This document shows positions 33,134-46,100 of a stretch of 64,000 bases of DNA, piece by piece. Below the pieces are notes generated by a model. The model worked only from the letters and a program-made list of their open reading frames with translations, made no database searches and had not been told where the DNA came from. The stretch covers positions 73,621,986-73,685,985 of the forward strand of contig CM047426.1 in NCBI GenBank assembly GCA_026168455.1. The letters run 5' to 3'. Position 1 is the stretch's first letter; each line of letters opens with the position of its first letter. Source of the DNA: Theocolax elegans. Its lineage: Eukaryota > Arthropoda > Insecta > Hymenoptera > Cerocephalidae. The translations under genes were made by a program, and so were the position numbers.

Positions 33134-34965
33134 ATGCATATTATGATCTTATATGTTATTTTTATACTATTTGATATTGTGCTGAGCCAAGGACCCAAAA
33201 ATTATGACATAGAGTCAGTTAATTCTAATCCAGGAATATATTACGAACACGTGGAAACTGTTCGAATTAGAAGAGCAGATTGGAAAATTATTATATATAT
33301 AGATGTAGAATCTTATCTACAAACTCATGGACCACATAATAATTACTCTGACTTCTACTACCATTGTACTCTTATACTACCGGAAAATAAATGTAAATTG
33401 GCAATGGAAACAGACCTAATGGAAATAAGGCAGGAAACCTTAAATTGTCTACATGACCAAATAAATGAAACTGCTAATAGTCTGGGACAAATAGACTACA
33501 CCGTTAGGAACGAACCTAAGAGTATTCGATCCAAAAGAATGGCTCCACTAGGAATACTTGGTAGCATAAGCAAAAGTTTATTTGGTTTAGCTACCGCCGA
33601 AGATGCGGATCTTATAAATAAAAATATTGACCAATTATTGATGAACCAAAGAGACATTACAAAATTAATATCAGACCAAACTCATCTAGTATCAACCAAT
33701 TTTGAGAAATTATACAATATTACGAAACAACATGACCTAATACTAAGAGGAATAAAAACCAACATTATACAAAAAATGAAAACAATTCTAAAAGAGCGGA
33801 AGGAAACAAAACACTTCCTCAAACTGAACACCTACATTAGACGCCTAGAAGCAAGAATGGACCATGTAGTTCAAAGTGAAAAAGAATTATTGACCATCCT
33901 CAATACCATACGTAAAGGAGAATTACCAAGCGAATTACTAACTCAACAAATAATGCATGAGATTACAATGGATATAAAAAGACTAAATTCAGACCTGGAC
34001 CTTCCTATCCCAATTGAACACCTACGAGCCGAAGAAATCGCTCGAACATCGAAAATTGATGTGATACACAAGGATAGGCGTACAATTATATTAATACATT
34101 TACCATTAGTAGAAAAAACTTCTTATCACTTGTATAAGCTACACTCTCTATTAGTACCTCAAACAACTCAGAATCAGATTATTGGACCGGCATACATAGA
34201 ACTAAACCACCCCTACCTAGCCTTAAAACATGACCAAAAACAATTCATAAAATACGACCACGAAACCATAACTCAATGCATCAAAACTCACTATGCATAT
34301 ATATGTCCCATGAATGGACCCCTAAAAGATGTAAGCACCTCCAACGAGTGTGAAATTCTAATGTTTTTAGACCCAACAATTAAAGCCTTGAAATCTTGTA
34401 ATGTTATTTATAAGTCACAACCTGCCACTCAATGGAACTACTTAAGTAATGATGCAACTTGGTTGTATTCTACTAATGAAGAAATAACTCTAAGAATTTC
34501 TTGTCCCACCCAAGCGGACCAAATCACTAAATTAAAAGGGGTAGGTATAGTGCGGCTGGCTACAAATTGTATAGGCCGGACCAAAAATGTTGAACTAATT
34601 AATAATAAAGACCAAAAGAAGGTGAACCAATATATATATACAAACCAGAACTAATTTTAAAACTTACAGACCTATATCCGAACTTGCATACGGACCATTT
34701 CATGTCATTCATCGAAATAAACAGAAAAGACGATAAAATTGAATAGGATGGTGGAATATCATTAAAGAATATGGCCTCCAAGCTAAACGAAATCCGGGAC
34801 CATAACCGCGAAAAAGTTCAAACCAATCAATATCTATATTGAGGAGTAACTCTCCAAATAATAATAATCCCAGCCCTAATACTACTATTCAATAAGTGTA
34901 AAGAATGCAACAACAGAAAAACCTTCCTTTCCTCAAACAGCCTTATTAAATGTTGTAAATACTGA
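33134..34965 (+). pseudogene. env: errantivirus-like envelope (F-type fusion) protein
   Basis: The frame opens with a hydrophobic signal peptide ending near LSQG. A furin-type site RSKR lies near residue 138, followed by a Gly/Ala-rich fusion-peptide-like segment (GILGSISKSLFGLA). Coiled-coil-like helices follow. This layout matches insect errantivirus and baculovirus F proteins, which mediate membrane fusion. The open frame stops at 34656 after a shift near 34625. The membrane anchor (IIIIPALILLF) and a short basic, cysteine-containing tail lie in another frame up to 34965, behind further stops. The copy is therefore broken before its anchor. Confidence 0.8.
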
Positions 34966-35084
34966 GGTTAATACCAATCCAACACAGCAAGTATCCATTT
35001 CTACAATCATAATTCCTATACATAGTTCTGAGATGGTATATACTCTATTATACTAATTACATTACATTCAACCAATTCCAGACC

Positions 35085-35918
35085 ATGGACTCGCAGACGC
35101 TTAACCAAGGACCTAAAGAGATCATTATTCCCTATCATAAAGGAACCCCCTTATCAAAATACATTGAAATCTACGAAAAGGAGAACACACCGATAAAAAT
35201 TGAAGTAAAATCAAACTTGAAGTATAGGGGTCAAACAGTATTACACCTGAACTACGAATCAAAAAAACCTAAAGTCGTACCTGTAAAAAGGAAAATGAAC
35301 TATGAACCACCTAATCTTACTGGATCTACCGGAATTTCACCTGGACCACTATTCCCAAATACAGTTAAATCATCAGTGCATGTTCCAAGTACTATAACTC
35401 AGATACTAACGGACCCCACTAGAATTTTTTGCCAGTTATCTTTCAAGGACAAGAATTACCAAAAAGAAAAAGACTTTCTCTATCATTTCAATCAGTTTCG
35501 GACCCCAATATACCATGAGGTAACAAAAGATAAAAGAGGACAATTTGCTTACGGTTACTTATAATACGAGACCGAAAAAGAAGCTCACCAAGCTTTAATC
35601 CATAGCGACTCTATATATCGGGTCCGCAAAGCAGAACCACGACGACGCCCATTAAATTTTAAATCCACTCAAAGAAAACACTGGAGATGCGGCAAACTAA
35701 TAGATGAATTCATCTATGACTTACACGATCACACTTGTAAAATGTTACACGAAAAACATCCAACTGTTACAACAAGAATCTTCATGAATACAGTAACACA
35801 TACCAATGCTAAACCTACCATTCCCATTAACAATGCCGGACCAAATGAAAAAAATACAATAACAAAAAAGGAATGGAAAACGGCATTGGAGTTCATAAAT
35901 CAATTTAATCCCAATTGA
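35085..35918 (+). pseudogene. accessory ORF A: RRM-like protein
   Basis: From the ATG at 35085 the frame runs 277 codons with one internal TAA (35562). Residues about 110-185 look like an RNA-recognition motif: RIFCQLSFKD as the RNP2 strand, FAYGYL as the RNP1 strand just before the stop, then a helix (ETEKEAHQALIHSD). The N-terminus is Pro/Lys-rich and the C-terminus contains a Cys/His-poor polar tail. It lies directly after env, where errantiviruses normally have only the 3' LTR. The function is unknown; binding RNA is the inference from the fold. I cannot exclude chance similarity to the RRM pattern. Confidence 0.55.
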
Positions 35919-35929
35919 CTAATTACACC

Positions 35930-36106
35930 ATGACCAACTCACAAATCGATGATCTACATCAATTATCTAATATACCTTCCGAAACCACTCAAAATAATCA
36001 ACCCCCACAAAATCCTCTTCCATCTATATCCTCATCAAAACACATAGATGAAGATACCCTTGAATTAACAATTTCACCTAAAGAAATTATAGAAACAGAA
36101 CTATGA
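35930..36106 (+). CDS. small Gln/Pro/Ser-rich ORF
   Basis: A 58-residue frame begins 12 bases after the stop of ORF A. It is polar and rich in Gln, Pro and Ser, with an acidic end (DEDTLELTI). It could be a linker exon or part of an ancestral fusion of ORF A and ORF B. No domain is recognised. Confidence 0.3.
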   Translation: MTNSQIDDLHQLSNIPSETTQNNQPPQNPLPSISSSKHIDEDTLELTISPKEIIETEL

Positions 36107-36295
36107 ACCCTATTTCATTCCACATTACCTTTATCTTGGTTACCGACCTATTTAATTAAACAAATCACACTGACAAAAAGATGGACCTCTATAAATGAAT
36201 ATTAATACTTGTGCTAATATTCTGGACCAAAAATAAAACGGACCATTTTTTTTATATATAAATTCTTGTTTTAGGACCCACTCAAATCAAATAAA
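36107..36295 (+). promoter_or_regulatory. spacer with splice acceptor before ORF B
   Basis: A long T-rich tract ends in TTCTTGTTTTAG (about 36275) some 20 bases before the ORF B start. ORF B may therefore be expressed from its own spliced RNA, like env. Confidence 0.4.
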
Positions 36296-37003
36296 ATGGA
36301 TATTTTCAGTATATCAAAAACAGGACCACAAACGCTGATAGTGCGATGCAAGATGTCAAATACCTACACTGCAATCTCAAATATGATATTGCCCAATGAA
36401 CATGATATAGAGGACATATCCGATACTCTCGATCTTGGAACATTCTCGTACAAATTCACGTTCAGGAGTACAGACGCAGCAGAAGAAATCTATCAAATAT
36501 TAAAGGGCAATAACGAAGAAGAGATCCGAGAAATCGGAAAACAGAAAAACAAACGCCTAGAGTTTGAAAGGGCCAAGTACAACACTCGTGTATTCACTAA
36601 ATCAGACCAACAAATACAAGGAAAAGACTTACTGGACCACGAATTTTATACGTTCGATTTAAAGGTCCATGGCCTGTCCATGGACGAAAATGATGATACA
36701 GTCATATACCTAATTTATCAAGGACCGCCAGCAGAATTGATAAATGTTTTGCAAACTTTTGGACCCATACAACTATTTCAAGAACCTTTGAAACAAGACC
36801 CTCACAATTTTCCAGGAGCAAGAATAAAATACTTTAGCTCTGAAGATGCTATGATGTTCATGGACCATGCACAAGAAGTTTTAAAACTAACTAATTCTGA
36901 AACAGAGACCCTCGAAGATTCAAGAGAACCCGAAATCGAGACCCAGACACAGACCTGTGATCACAACCTAAAAATTGTCTATGTTAACAATTATATTGGC
37001 AAG
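36296..37003 (+). pseudogene. accessory ORF B, part 1: RRM-like protein
   Basis: 236 intact codons from the ATG at 36296 up to the CACTA-element insertion. Residues about 118-200 have an RRM-like outline (TFDLKVHGL, ELINVLQTFGPI, GARIKYFSSEDAMMFM); an earlier segment (FSYKFTFRSTDAAEEIYQIL) looks similar. An acidic stretch follows. The frame continues at 47544 after the insertion with one AG kept, and then at 59229 after the pogo insertion. All three parts are in one frame: 409 codons before the first stop at 59606. Confidence 0.65.
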
Positions 37004-37009
37004 CACTGA

Positions 37010-37522
37010 AAAAGCACCGATACAATCGCTGCGCTTACGAGAGTGAATACGTTCCCCTTCCCATTTGGCGCAACGGTTCGACGAGTTTTGGTAGAATAAT
37101 TGCACCAAAATCGCGCGACAACCGTTTGCATGTGAGCGGCAAAAAAAATTGCTTCTTCGGAAGTAGATTAAATCTTCCGATTACTGCGCAGGTTTTTAAT
37201 ATATAGTTAATTTCTGTTGAAGATATAAATATAATCGTATCGTTAAATGAATTAATAAAGAATAAAATATAGAAAAATGAATTTAATAATTATGTATAAA
37301 TTTAATAATAGATTAATCGATATGAGATTAATTAAATTTATAGTTCTGAATTTTTATTATTTGCAAAGTAAAACAAATTATACATACTAAGTATATGTAT
37401 TATTACGTTTTTGTACGTTGCTTAGATACATATAATAAATAAATCGATATAAAACAAATAATTAAGAAACAAAATTTTAAAGTTTTTATTACATGTTACT
37501 ACAAAATATTTTTAGTAAAAAA
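37010..37522. other. CACTA element left subterminal region
   Basis: GC-richer for the first 180 bp with short inverted and direct motifs, then AT-rich. This is the 3' side of the transposase gene; no ORF. Confidence 0.5.
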
Positions 37523-39133
37523 TTATAGTCCATAATGTGGAACAATGAAATGAGTAACGCATACTATTACAGATAAACAACTAGTTATTATAGATAAATT
37601 TTCAAGTTTAATCAATTGTGACATCTTGCTTTTTTCCTCAACAATATACGCATGATAATGCTCATCAAAAGTTATTTCTTGAAAAATATTTACATAGACA
37701 TATATATCGCTTTTTTCTTTTACTAGTTTAATAATTTCGCCAAACTGCTTCTCGCTGTCCTCCATATTTACAACAATAAAGCTCCAAATCTTATACAAAG
37801 TATTATATATATATATATATATCATTATAATACTCGATTATGTTATCTGAAAATTCTTCTGCTGCACTAAAATGAGATTTTATTTCACTGTAGTCACTAT
37901 TTTCACGGGCGCTTAATATAAAATCTTCTTTTAATTCTGAAGTATTGAATAACTCACACATTTTTAAAGTTTGCTTCTTAGCAATGGTCTTTAATAAATT
38001 TTTGGATGAATGAGTTGCTGTAACAGTAGACTTGATTCGACGGTGAAACGATTCAAAGCGCATAGTCCAGAAATGTATGCATGGTCCATTTAATTCCAAG
38101 ATTCTTGGGTAATGAATTAGAAAATGATATTTCGGTTTTAATGGCCCGAAGAGTACTAAATACAGTTGATGATGTTTCATTATCAACTGCTTTAAAGCTT
38201 TAATATCAGATCTTAGTATTCGCGGGGTTGTGAGGATATCTGAAATTTGCCGTAAATATTTAAAAAGTTGCCAGTGGTTATCATGTCCTGGAATCAAATC
38301 ACCAATTATTAATCCAAAATATCGAATAAAGCATTTCCGCTGCAGACATTTTCAAATTAAATTTATTTTGTAAATGATTAAAATAAATTTGTGGGGGAAC
38401 ATTTGAATTTTCGATAGAACCGTAATTAAAATTTTTTATTCTGGCATTTAAAACTTGTAATGTAAAATACTTTTTTGTAGAAATAAATTCAGTTATTAAG
38501 TTGTGTAAATCGTATGCACAAACTCCTTCCAAGAAATCGTGCATCATATCTACGGATACATTTTCCGTTATATGAAAGTTATCAATGTCGTGAAATACGC
38601 ACGGTTCTTTTATTCCCGTTTTTTGTGAATTATTTACATCTCAATCTGCTTCATAATTCGTACGCGTTCGTAGCAATGTTTCATCTCCGACTATCAGTTT
38701 ATATGTCTCATTTGCAGATGCTCTACACACTCTGCAGAAATAGTGAGCTTTAAATGATTCTACGAATCCAAATAATTCATTTAAACCTAAATTATCTCCT
38801 ATGATCAGAGTTACGATAAATTTAATAACTCTCGTAACCCCATCTACAGTAACAGAAATGCCATTACTCTGAAGAAAATTGAATTCGTCAACGATCTCCG
38901 TGGAATTTGTCTCGTACTTATTTTTCCACAAATCAGCCTGCATAACATTTGAAATAATGTTTGTATTTTTTCGGAAATTATTAACGTAGTCTATTACACT
39001 GCTAAATACTCCAAGTCTTTCCAAAAAAAATTTCAAAGTTTTCTTTAAAGGCACATATACACCATTCATGGACTTCTCAACGAATGTTAGTTTGTTATCA
39101 ATGGTTTTATCGATAAATGCTACTCCAATATCA
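37523..39133 (-). pseudogene. CACTA-type transposase, copy 2, C-terminal part
   Basis: Read on minus from 39133: a segment ending NGVYVPLKK, the GDNLGLNE block, cysteine pair CRVCRA, one in-frame stop at about 38640, MMHDFLEGV near 38545, a frameshift near 38298, then LKPKYHFLIHYPRIL near 38130. The last exon-like part (37523-37800) contains FDEHYHAYIV. A TA microsatellite (37803-37822) separates it from the core. Compared with copy 1, the NPLGSHAG segment has been deleted. The MHDxxEG motif probably holds a catalytic Asp/Glu, by analogy with CACTA transposases. Confidence 0.6.
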
Positions 39134-40344
39134 TGTGTGGCCGTTTATCCGGGAAATCGTCACCTCCGGTGGGGACACCGTCGTTTCCCGCTTTAGTATG
39201 TGTTTGTGTGGTGTGTGTGTGTGGTGTGTAACGCGCGATGGACGGACGACCGTGACGCGTACCGAGCCGACGTGTATCGCATCGAACCGACGCGTAGTAA
39301 AGAAAATGATACGATTCGAGAAAGTGAAAAGGTTGATGGGATCCCGCACTCGATAGAACGCGCACTAAAAAACCCGCACACGAGACGCGACGTTACCGGG
39401 AGGGTTGCGAGCCCCTAGCTCGATACGCCCGAATCTCCAGGAGATGGTCTTGGTCCTCAGGGTGGTTGATGCTCACGTGGTCCAAAGTTCGTGGATAACC
39501 GCCGAAACCCGGGTGAATTGATGGCTCCCCGTGATCTCCGTGACGGCCGTTGACACCTGGATGACCAGAAGGCTCTCCCTTGATCCCTTGGCGTTGCGGC
39601 TTAAATTACCGATCGCTGAGTCGTATTACAGCTAGGCTGATGCGTTGCGGCTTAAAACACCGATCGGAGAGAAGTCACTGCTGGGCTGATGAGTCGCGGC
39701 TTAAATTACCGATCGCTGAGTCCGGCTGTCGTTGATGTTGATCCTGTGACTGTGAGTGGAATAATGCTAACGCGTCTAAAAACTAAAAAAGGGGGGGGGG
39801 ATGGTGGGGCCCCTTTGTCGCCCCAAGCAGTGAGGTACGTCTAGCCCGGAAGATGGTTTATATGTCCCCGTCGTGGATGAAATCCACGGCGGGAGGCATA
39901 TCTCCAATCCCGTTACCTCTCCTTAAGAAGGAAAAATCGCGTGGGAGGTGAAAGTGCATTGCTAAAGTTAGCATTTTCGCACAATAATAAAAAGATGAGT
40001 TTACAGTACGTTTAGAGAAAGCAGAAGTAAGCAGAAGCTTACGTTAAGTAGGAAAAAGCACTAGGCTGAAAAAACCTACTTGTAGTAATGTGATAGTTGA
40101 AAGAATGAAAAATGAGATGAAAGGTGGAATGGATATGAGGTTGAGTGGAAAAAGAAAGAGAAATAAATAGACTATGTGATGGGGTGCATTGATGAGCCGA
40201 GCAGGGCCATTCTACATACCTCCGGCTGGTTCTTCCGGCGAAATGCCTACGAGAAGCAGCCATCCACCCTGCATATGTTTCCTCCCCATCTCATCAATGT
40301 CAATTAAATAGATTTTATTTTTGAATGACGAATAGATGTTCCTA
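39134..40344 (-). other. GC-rich 3' region of the non-LTR element
   Basis: No trustworthy ORF. It contains the repeats at 39594-39724, a G run near 39790 and a TG-rich patch near 39200-39228. It could alternatively include another, unidentified insertion. Confidence 0.4.
39594..39724. repeat. about 50-bp tandem repeat, nearly three units
   Basis: The unit contains CGGCTTAAATTACCGATCGC followed by a variable part and GGCTGATG. Three copies, the middle one diverged (CGGCTTAAAACACCGATCGG). Confidence 0.7.
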
Positions 40345-42819
40345 CGGGGCGGACAGAAAGTCCTTTGGTCGCGAATGTTTGTTTTTGGGATCGACTTCGT
40401 ATTTACCGAGGTTGTTTATTAGAGCGTATTTTGATTTCGCGGAGTTTTCGTAGAATTTTTCGGTCGAAGTTTGTGATTTCTTAAAAGCGGATTTAGTTTA
40501 GTTAAGACCCCGATGGCTTTGTTACGAACGTTAGTAGTGTGTTGTGTGTAGGTGAGTTTACGATCGAGTGTTACGCCGAGATATTTTACCGCGGGTTTCC
40601 ATTCTATTGGTGTTTTATCGAAGTTAGGAGGATTTAGGTTTGCGGTTGGCGCTCTCTTTTTAGAGAACATTATTGCTTCGGATTTAGTCGCGTTGATTTT
40701 AATTTTCCATTTACTGCAGAATTGATGAATGTCGTTTAGTGCGTTGTTAAGTAATTTTACAATTTTTTCGTTACTTCGCGAGGTCGCGTATATTACCGTG
40801 TCGTCCGCGTAGATCCCGATATTTACGTTGTCGGTCGAGGGTAGGTCGTTGATGTAAATTAAAAAGAGCAGAGGTCCCAGCAGGCTGCCCTGAGGGACTC
40901 CCGCTTTTATAGGAAATTCGCGAGATTCTGCGTCGTTTAGTTTAACTTTAAATTTTTGGTTGTTTAGATAGGAAGCTAAAATGTGAATTAGATTAGAGTT
41001 TATTTTATTTTCGATTAGTTTGCGAAGGAGACCGTTTATCCAGACGCTGTCAAAGGTTTTCTCGACGTCGAGAAGTACCGCCCCGGTGTTTCGTTTCCAC
41101 TTAAGGTCCGAGTAATGTCTTCGGTTAGTGTAAGTATTTGGTGTTGTGTAGAATGAGCCTGTCTAAACCCGAATTGTTCCTGTCTGATCGTTAGGCGGTC
41201 AGTCATATCGTCCCGAAATCTATTGATGAGCAAGTGCTCGAATGCCTTGCTCATTGTGTTTAGGAGGCTAATTGGTCTGTAGCTAGTCGGGAGGGTCGGG
41301 TCTTTACCTGCTTTGGGAAACACCAAGACGGTCGCCGTTTTCCAGACGTCTGGGAAATATTTATGTTTAATGCACGCGTTGAGTATGTCGGTTAAGTGGG
41401 TTAATGCTTTTATAGGTAATTTTTTCAAAATGAAGGTACTTATTGTATCCGGGCCGGGTGCTTTATTGTTTTTCGGGCGTTTAAGATATTTTTTAAGTTC
41501 GAACGGAATTATCGGTGGAATTGTATTAGGGTTATTGTTAGAATTGTTTAAAAAATTTAAGATTAAATTATCCGTTTCTGCAGTAAAATTGGAATTGTTA
41601 TGAGGCATTTTATGCGGTGTGAACGTTTTCGCGAAGTTTTCGGCTAATTGGTTAGCTTTATCGTCCGGTGAAAAATATTTAAGTTGATTATTTGAATCTT
41701 TTAACGGTGGAATGTTAGTGTGAGGTCGCGTAAAGGCTTTGGTCATTCTCCACAAACTATTGTCTTTAATGTTTAAGGATTTTACTTTGTTATTCCACGA
41801 TTCGCATTTAAAGTTTTTAATTTGGTTGTCTATTAAGCGTCTAATTGAATTAATATGGTTTTTAAGTATTGGATTATATCGTTTACGGTTTTTGCGGATT
41901 AATACGTTTCTATGTTTTATTGATTTAATTATTTCGTCCGGTAACGGAAGGTTGCCGGTTTTATTTTCGTTTAATGGTGTGGAAATGTCTATTGCTTTGT
42001 GGACGGTTTGTGTAAAGTCAGTGATAGCAGTGTCTATTTCGTCTTTTCTGTCTATGTCTTGTAGTGTAGTGATGTTTTCGTCAAAGTAATTGTTAAATGT
42101 CTGCCAGTTAGTTTTTGCAAAGTTGTATTTGATTTTTATCGGATTGTAAATTGTTGTTAAGTTGATAGTTATGTATACGGGGCAATGGTCTGAGTCTAAT
42201 TCGGAATCTGGGAGAGTGCAGATATTAGAAGAAAAATTTAAGTTTTTAGAGATCATGAAATCTATTATATCGGGTTTGCATTTTTTGTTGTAAGGATAGT
42301 GAGTGAAGCTCGTTGGGGCGTGAATGTAAAGTTGTTTATTAATGCAATATTTACTGAGTTGGCTACCGAGTGCGTTTATAGTGCGACTCCCCCAGCGCGT
42401 ATGTTTAGCGTTAAAGTCACCGGCGGCTATTACTGTGTCGCTGTTTTAAAGATTTTATCGTAGTCGTTTTTGTTGAATTTAGCAGTAGGTGAGTTATAAG
42501 TAGGTATTATCGCGACGTCGGTTCCGCGGGTTTTGATTTTAATTGCCGTTGCTTCTAAGTTATCGGTATTTAAGGGTATATTATAATGCTTTAGGCTGTT
42601 TTTAACTATTACCGCGGTGCCCCGGTTTATGTTATTTTTATAGACAGTGTAGTTTCGTAGTTTAAATGTACTGTTGTTTTTTAAAAGTGTTTCGTCAAGT
42701 AGGCAAATGTCAATGTTTTTTGTGTGTAATAGTGTCTCTAGTTCGAGTTTTTTGTGTGTTAGTCGTCCGTTGGCGTTCCAAGCACAAATGGTTAGTTGTT
42801 TATTTGGTGTATTATTCAT
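40345..42819 (-). pseudogene. non-LTR ORF2: AP endonuclease and reverse transcriptase
   Basis: From the ATG at 42819: the endonuclease N-terminus (ICAWNANGRL, LLDETLL), a shift near 42440 into GDFNAKH, and SDHCPV near 42190. RT begins near 41500 (NNKAPGPD, SYRPISLLNTMSKAFE, QFGFRQAHST). A second shift lies near 41110, then PQGSLLGPLLF near 40890 and the catalytic YADD near 40826. A third shift near 40440 precedes the end. The order and motifs fit jockey/I-type elements. Three shifts make it inactive. Confidence 0.75.
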
Positions 42820-43132
42820 GGTCCGGTTTTTTGTTTATTGGATGCAACCGCGAGGGCCGAGTTTAGAAGTTTTTGAGTTATTACCGCGACTTGGATATAC
42901 GCGTCGTTTATTGAGATTGATCCGGTGGAGATACTGATAGAGAGGTTGGTGGCCTCCCGCAGTATTTCTATCAGTGCGGTTGCGTCTTCCGAGTTGACGG
43001 GTTTTTTATTCTTATTAATGTTATTTTCATTTTTGTGTTTGTTTTGTAATGATTTAATTATTGGTATGTTAATTGGTGTTTGGGTTTTAGGTTTAACCGG
43101 TAATGCGGGAAAATGACCTCCATCGTTTAACG
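42816..43132 (-). pseudogene. non-LTR ORF1, C-terminal end
   Basis: Starting at HFPALPVKP, the frame encodes the Lys/Asn-rich linker and final helix of an ORF1 and stops at TGA 42818-42816. The stop overlaps the ORF2 start as ATGA, the arrangement used for stop-restart translation in several non-LTR elements. The frame upstream belongs to the CACTA transposase, so the apparent 216-codon frame is a chimera of two genes. Confidence 0.6.
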
Positions 43133-46100
43133 GAATATATACGTTTATGTTATATTTAATGATGTAACGTAACATATTTTCTTCGGTTAATAAATCTTTA
43201 AATATGGAACCATAATCGTTAAACTTATTTCTTATTTCACTCAAAGTAATTTCAGAAATATTTTCTTTTTTTAGTATATGTAAAATATCTTTTTTCAAAT
43301 TTGAAATTAAAATATTAGAAATAAAATTATGCATTAAAGTAATAACAATCTGAACTACTTTTCTTGGAAGCCTTGAATTACCGTACAAAGTCAAAAGAAA
43401 AAATATAAGTTCAGTGAACATCTTGGATTTATTATCAATAAAAACGCTTTTTTTACATAAATACAATGTTGTTCAGATATAAACTTCTTTAAGTATAAGT
43501 ATACAAACTAATCCACAAAAACTAAATATTTAATAAATTCTCATACTTAGAGCGTAGTAATTGATTAATATTGATAAAGACTAATATAACGATTCATAAA
43601 TTATTTATCGCAGTAACAACTTTTGATACTGTAGTAGAATATTTTACTGAGAAAAAGTACACTAGTTTAGCAATCAACTCCCAAACATAATCGCATAAAT
43701 ACGGGCACGCTCGCAAAGCTATTATACACTTGAAACAAGCTTCAGTAGCTTTTAATGGATTTGCATAACTGTATTTTTCGGATTTTAAAACAACGTACGA
43801 CTCAGTAATGTTTTCTACGCTGCCGCAAATTGCTACATAAGGAAAGACGTTTTGTTCAAGGATATCTAACCACTTCTCAAATTTTCTTATCAGATTGTCG
43901 ACTTCAGTAGGATCCTGAAAATATTATATTTGTCTCAATTATAATTGTTTCACTTTCAATATTTACCTCAATATGATAGATAAATGCTTTTGCAACATCT
44001 AGTTTTTGTACACTTGTACTTTCTGTTGTAGAACTTCCAATATTAGTAATATCAGCTAGGACGTCTGTGGATTTTCTTTTCAAATTGTATGTCTTTGCAA
44101 CCGTTAAACATAAAGGCAACAATAATAAAGCTAATAATTCGTTGTGTGTACCTACAATTAAGATAAATTTATGATTAATTACGAATCGATAAATACATTT
44201 AATTTTGTATAAAATGTTTATTTATTTTACCTCCATCAAGGATATTTTTATATTTATGTAGAAAATTTTTCATTTCTTTATTTCTTTGTATTTTTGCTTG
44301 TTTGCAATACTGTATAATTTTAGAAGCAATTGTTGTCCATCGTTGTGTGAATAACGATGAATTCGTGGACAAATCTTTATTAATATTTTTCGTTTGTACC
44401 CGCTCAGCAATTACTTTAATAAAATCGGATTCTAACTGTAAAAATAGTTTTATATATATTTAATTTAGTATAAATTTCAATTACTGTTAATACGGATTTC
44501 TAGATACTTACTAATGAAATCCCAAGTGGAAAATGCAAACAAAGAAAGCTCTTTAAATATGTTGATACGGCTTCTTTCTTTTTCGACTCAGCAACTACAA
44601 GTTTTGATCTACGCTCAGTGTAGCACTCCTCCCATACTTAAATGATTTCAATGTGTGAATAATTTTCTTGATCTATGTCGATTAGACAACTCCTTTGAAA
44701 TGAAGTTTCTAGAAAATATATTAAAAAAATACTTAAATTATTTCAAATATCAAAAATGAAAATAAATTTTATTTTATTTTTACCTTTTTCAACTACTGTA
44801 ACATCAAAATTTTCTTTGAAATCAGTTAAAAGTCCACTTGATCTTAGAAGTGCTCGAATATATTTGTAATGGTTATAAATACTTCCACGAGCACTTACTG
44901 AACTCTTCGTAACTGGATCAGAAGTGTATGGTACATAAATGGTATCAGGATCTTCCGTTGGAAACAATTCGACTATTTGGTCCCTTACAGTTTCAAAGTA
45001 TGAAGTTTTCAATCTGTATAAAAAATAAGATTACATAAATTAATAGTTACAATACTTAAAATATTTATAAAATATAAAATATAAAGAATCCTTTTTGAAA
45101 ATATGGTCATTTAAGATAATTAAAGGGTAATACACTTAAAATGTTTAAAATCAATTTTAGATGTAAAAGTTATGAAAACACTATAATATTGTTTTTGAGC
45201 CCAGTACTAACTACCTGTCCAAAAATAACTATTTAATTTATTAAAATTACAATTTTTATTTCATAGGCTTATTCACTTGCATAATATTGCTTCAAATGCT
45301 TTTAATTTTAAAATTCAAAATATTTTAAAAAAATTTAAATCAGTTTAGCTTTAGAAGAAAATAACAAGTCCCAGCAAAAAAAGTGAGAAATTAAGCCAAA
45401 ATTGGTTTATCGGTCAAAAGTGTAACCTGCACATTAGCCCAAGAAGCATTTAGCATTCTTCGAAGGATACCCGAAATAAAATTTGTATTTGTTGTGGACA
45501 CATATAAATGCAGTATAATTGATATTAAAATTTTAAGTTTACTATATTTTAGTATTGAAAAGAAATATGAATAATATAAAATAAAAAATACTATATGATG
45601 AATGACTAAGCATATAATAAATATGTACACAAACTGTAAGTTTAAAACAATACTAGTTTAAGGATACTATAGAACTTACACATATTTGTTTCTTTTACTC
45701 ATCTTACTTTTGAGTATAACATCAAATAATCTACTATAATCATGTATATTTTTGTTTTTGTATTTAGCCAACACAATATTGCCATCAATATTATCTTCTG
45801 CACTAAGAAATTGAAATAATTCATTGTCTTCAAATCTTAATTTATTTACAAAAAGTATTAGATTAATTAAATAAAACTCGCCAAAGTATATTTTATTGTA
45901 TACGTTAATATAATAAGTCACGATTCACAAGAAAGCTGCAAAATTCACATAAAAGCAATAAGTCAAACATTAAATAAAGAGTGTTTTCAATTAGTCATTT
46001 TTTATATTCATATTATTATGACCAATTAAAGGATTGAGTTAAAACTGCAATAATGATATATATGAAATGGTTAACTACTTACAAGTTTGTTTTTAAATAT

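Larger units (their letters stand above)
39134..43132 (-). mobile_element. jockey-like non-LTR retrotransposon, 5'-truncated
   Basis: It splits the CACTA transposase gene between a segment ending INVYIPL (about 43135) and one starting at 39133. It has the end of ORF1, an ORF2 with endonuclease and RT, and a GC-rich 3' region of about 1.2 kb with tandem repeats. I see no clear poly(A) or target duplication, so the edges are approximate. Confidence 0.65.

Noticed and set aside
41313..42089. plus-strand ORFs opposite the non-LTR ORF2
   Set aside because: Antisense shadows of the reverse transcriptase frame.
42816..43466. single 216-residue protein
   Set aside because: The frame is a chance fusion: its N-terminal half belongs to the CACTA transposase and its C-terminal half to a non-LTR ORF1.
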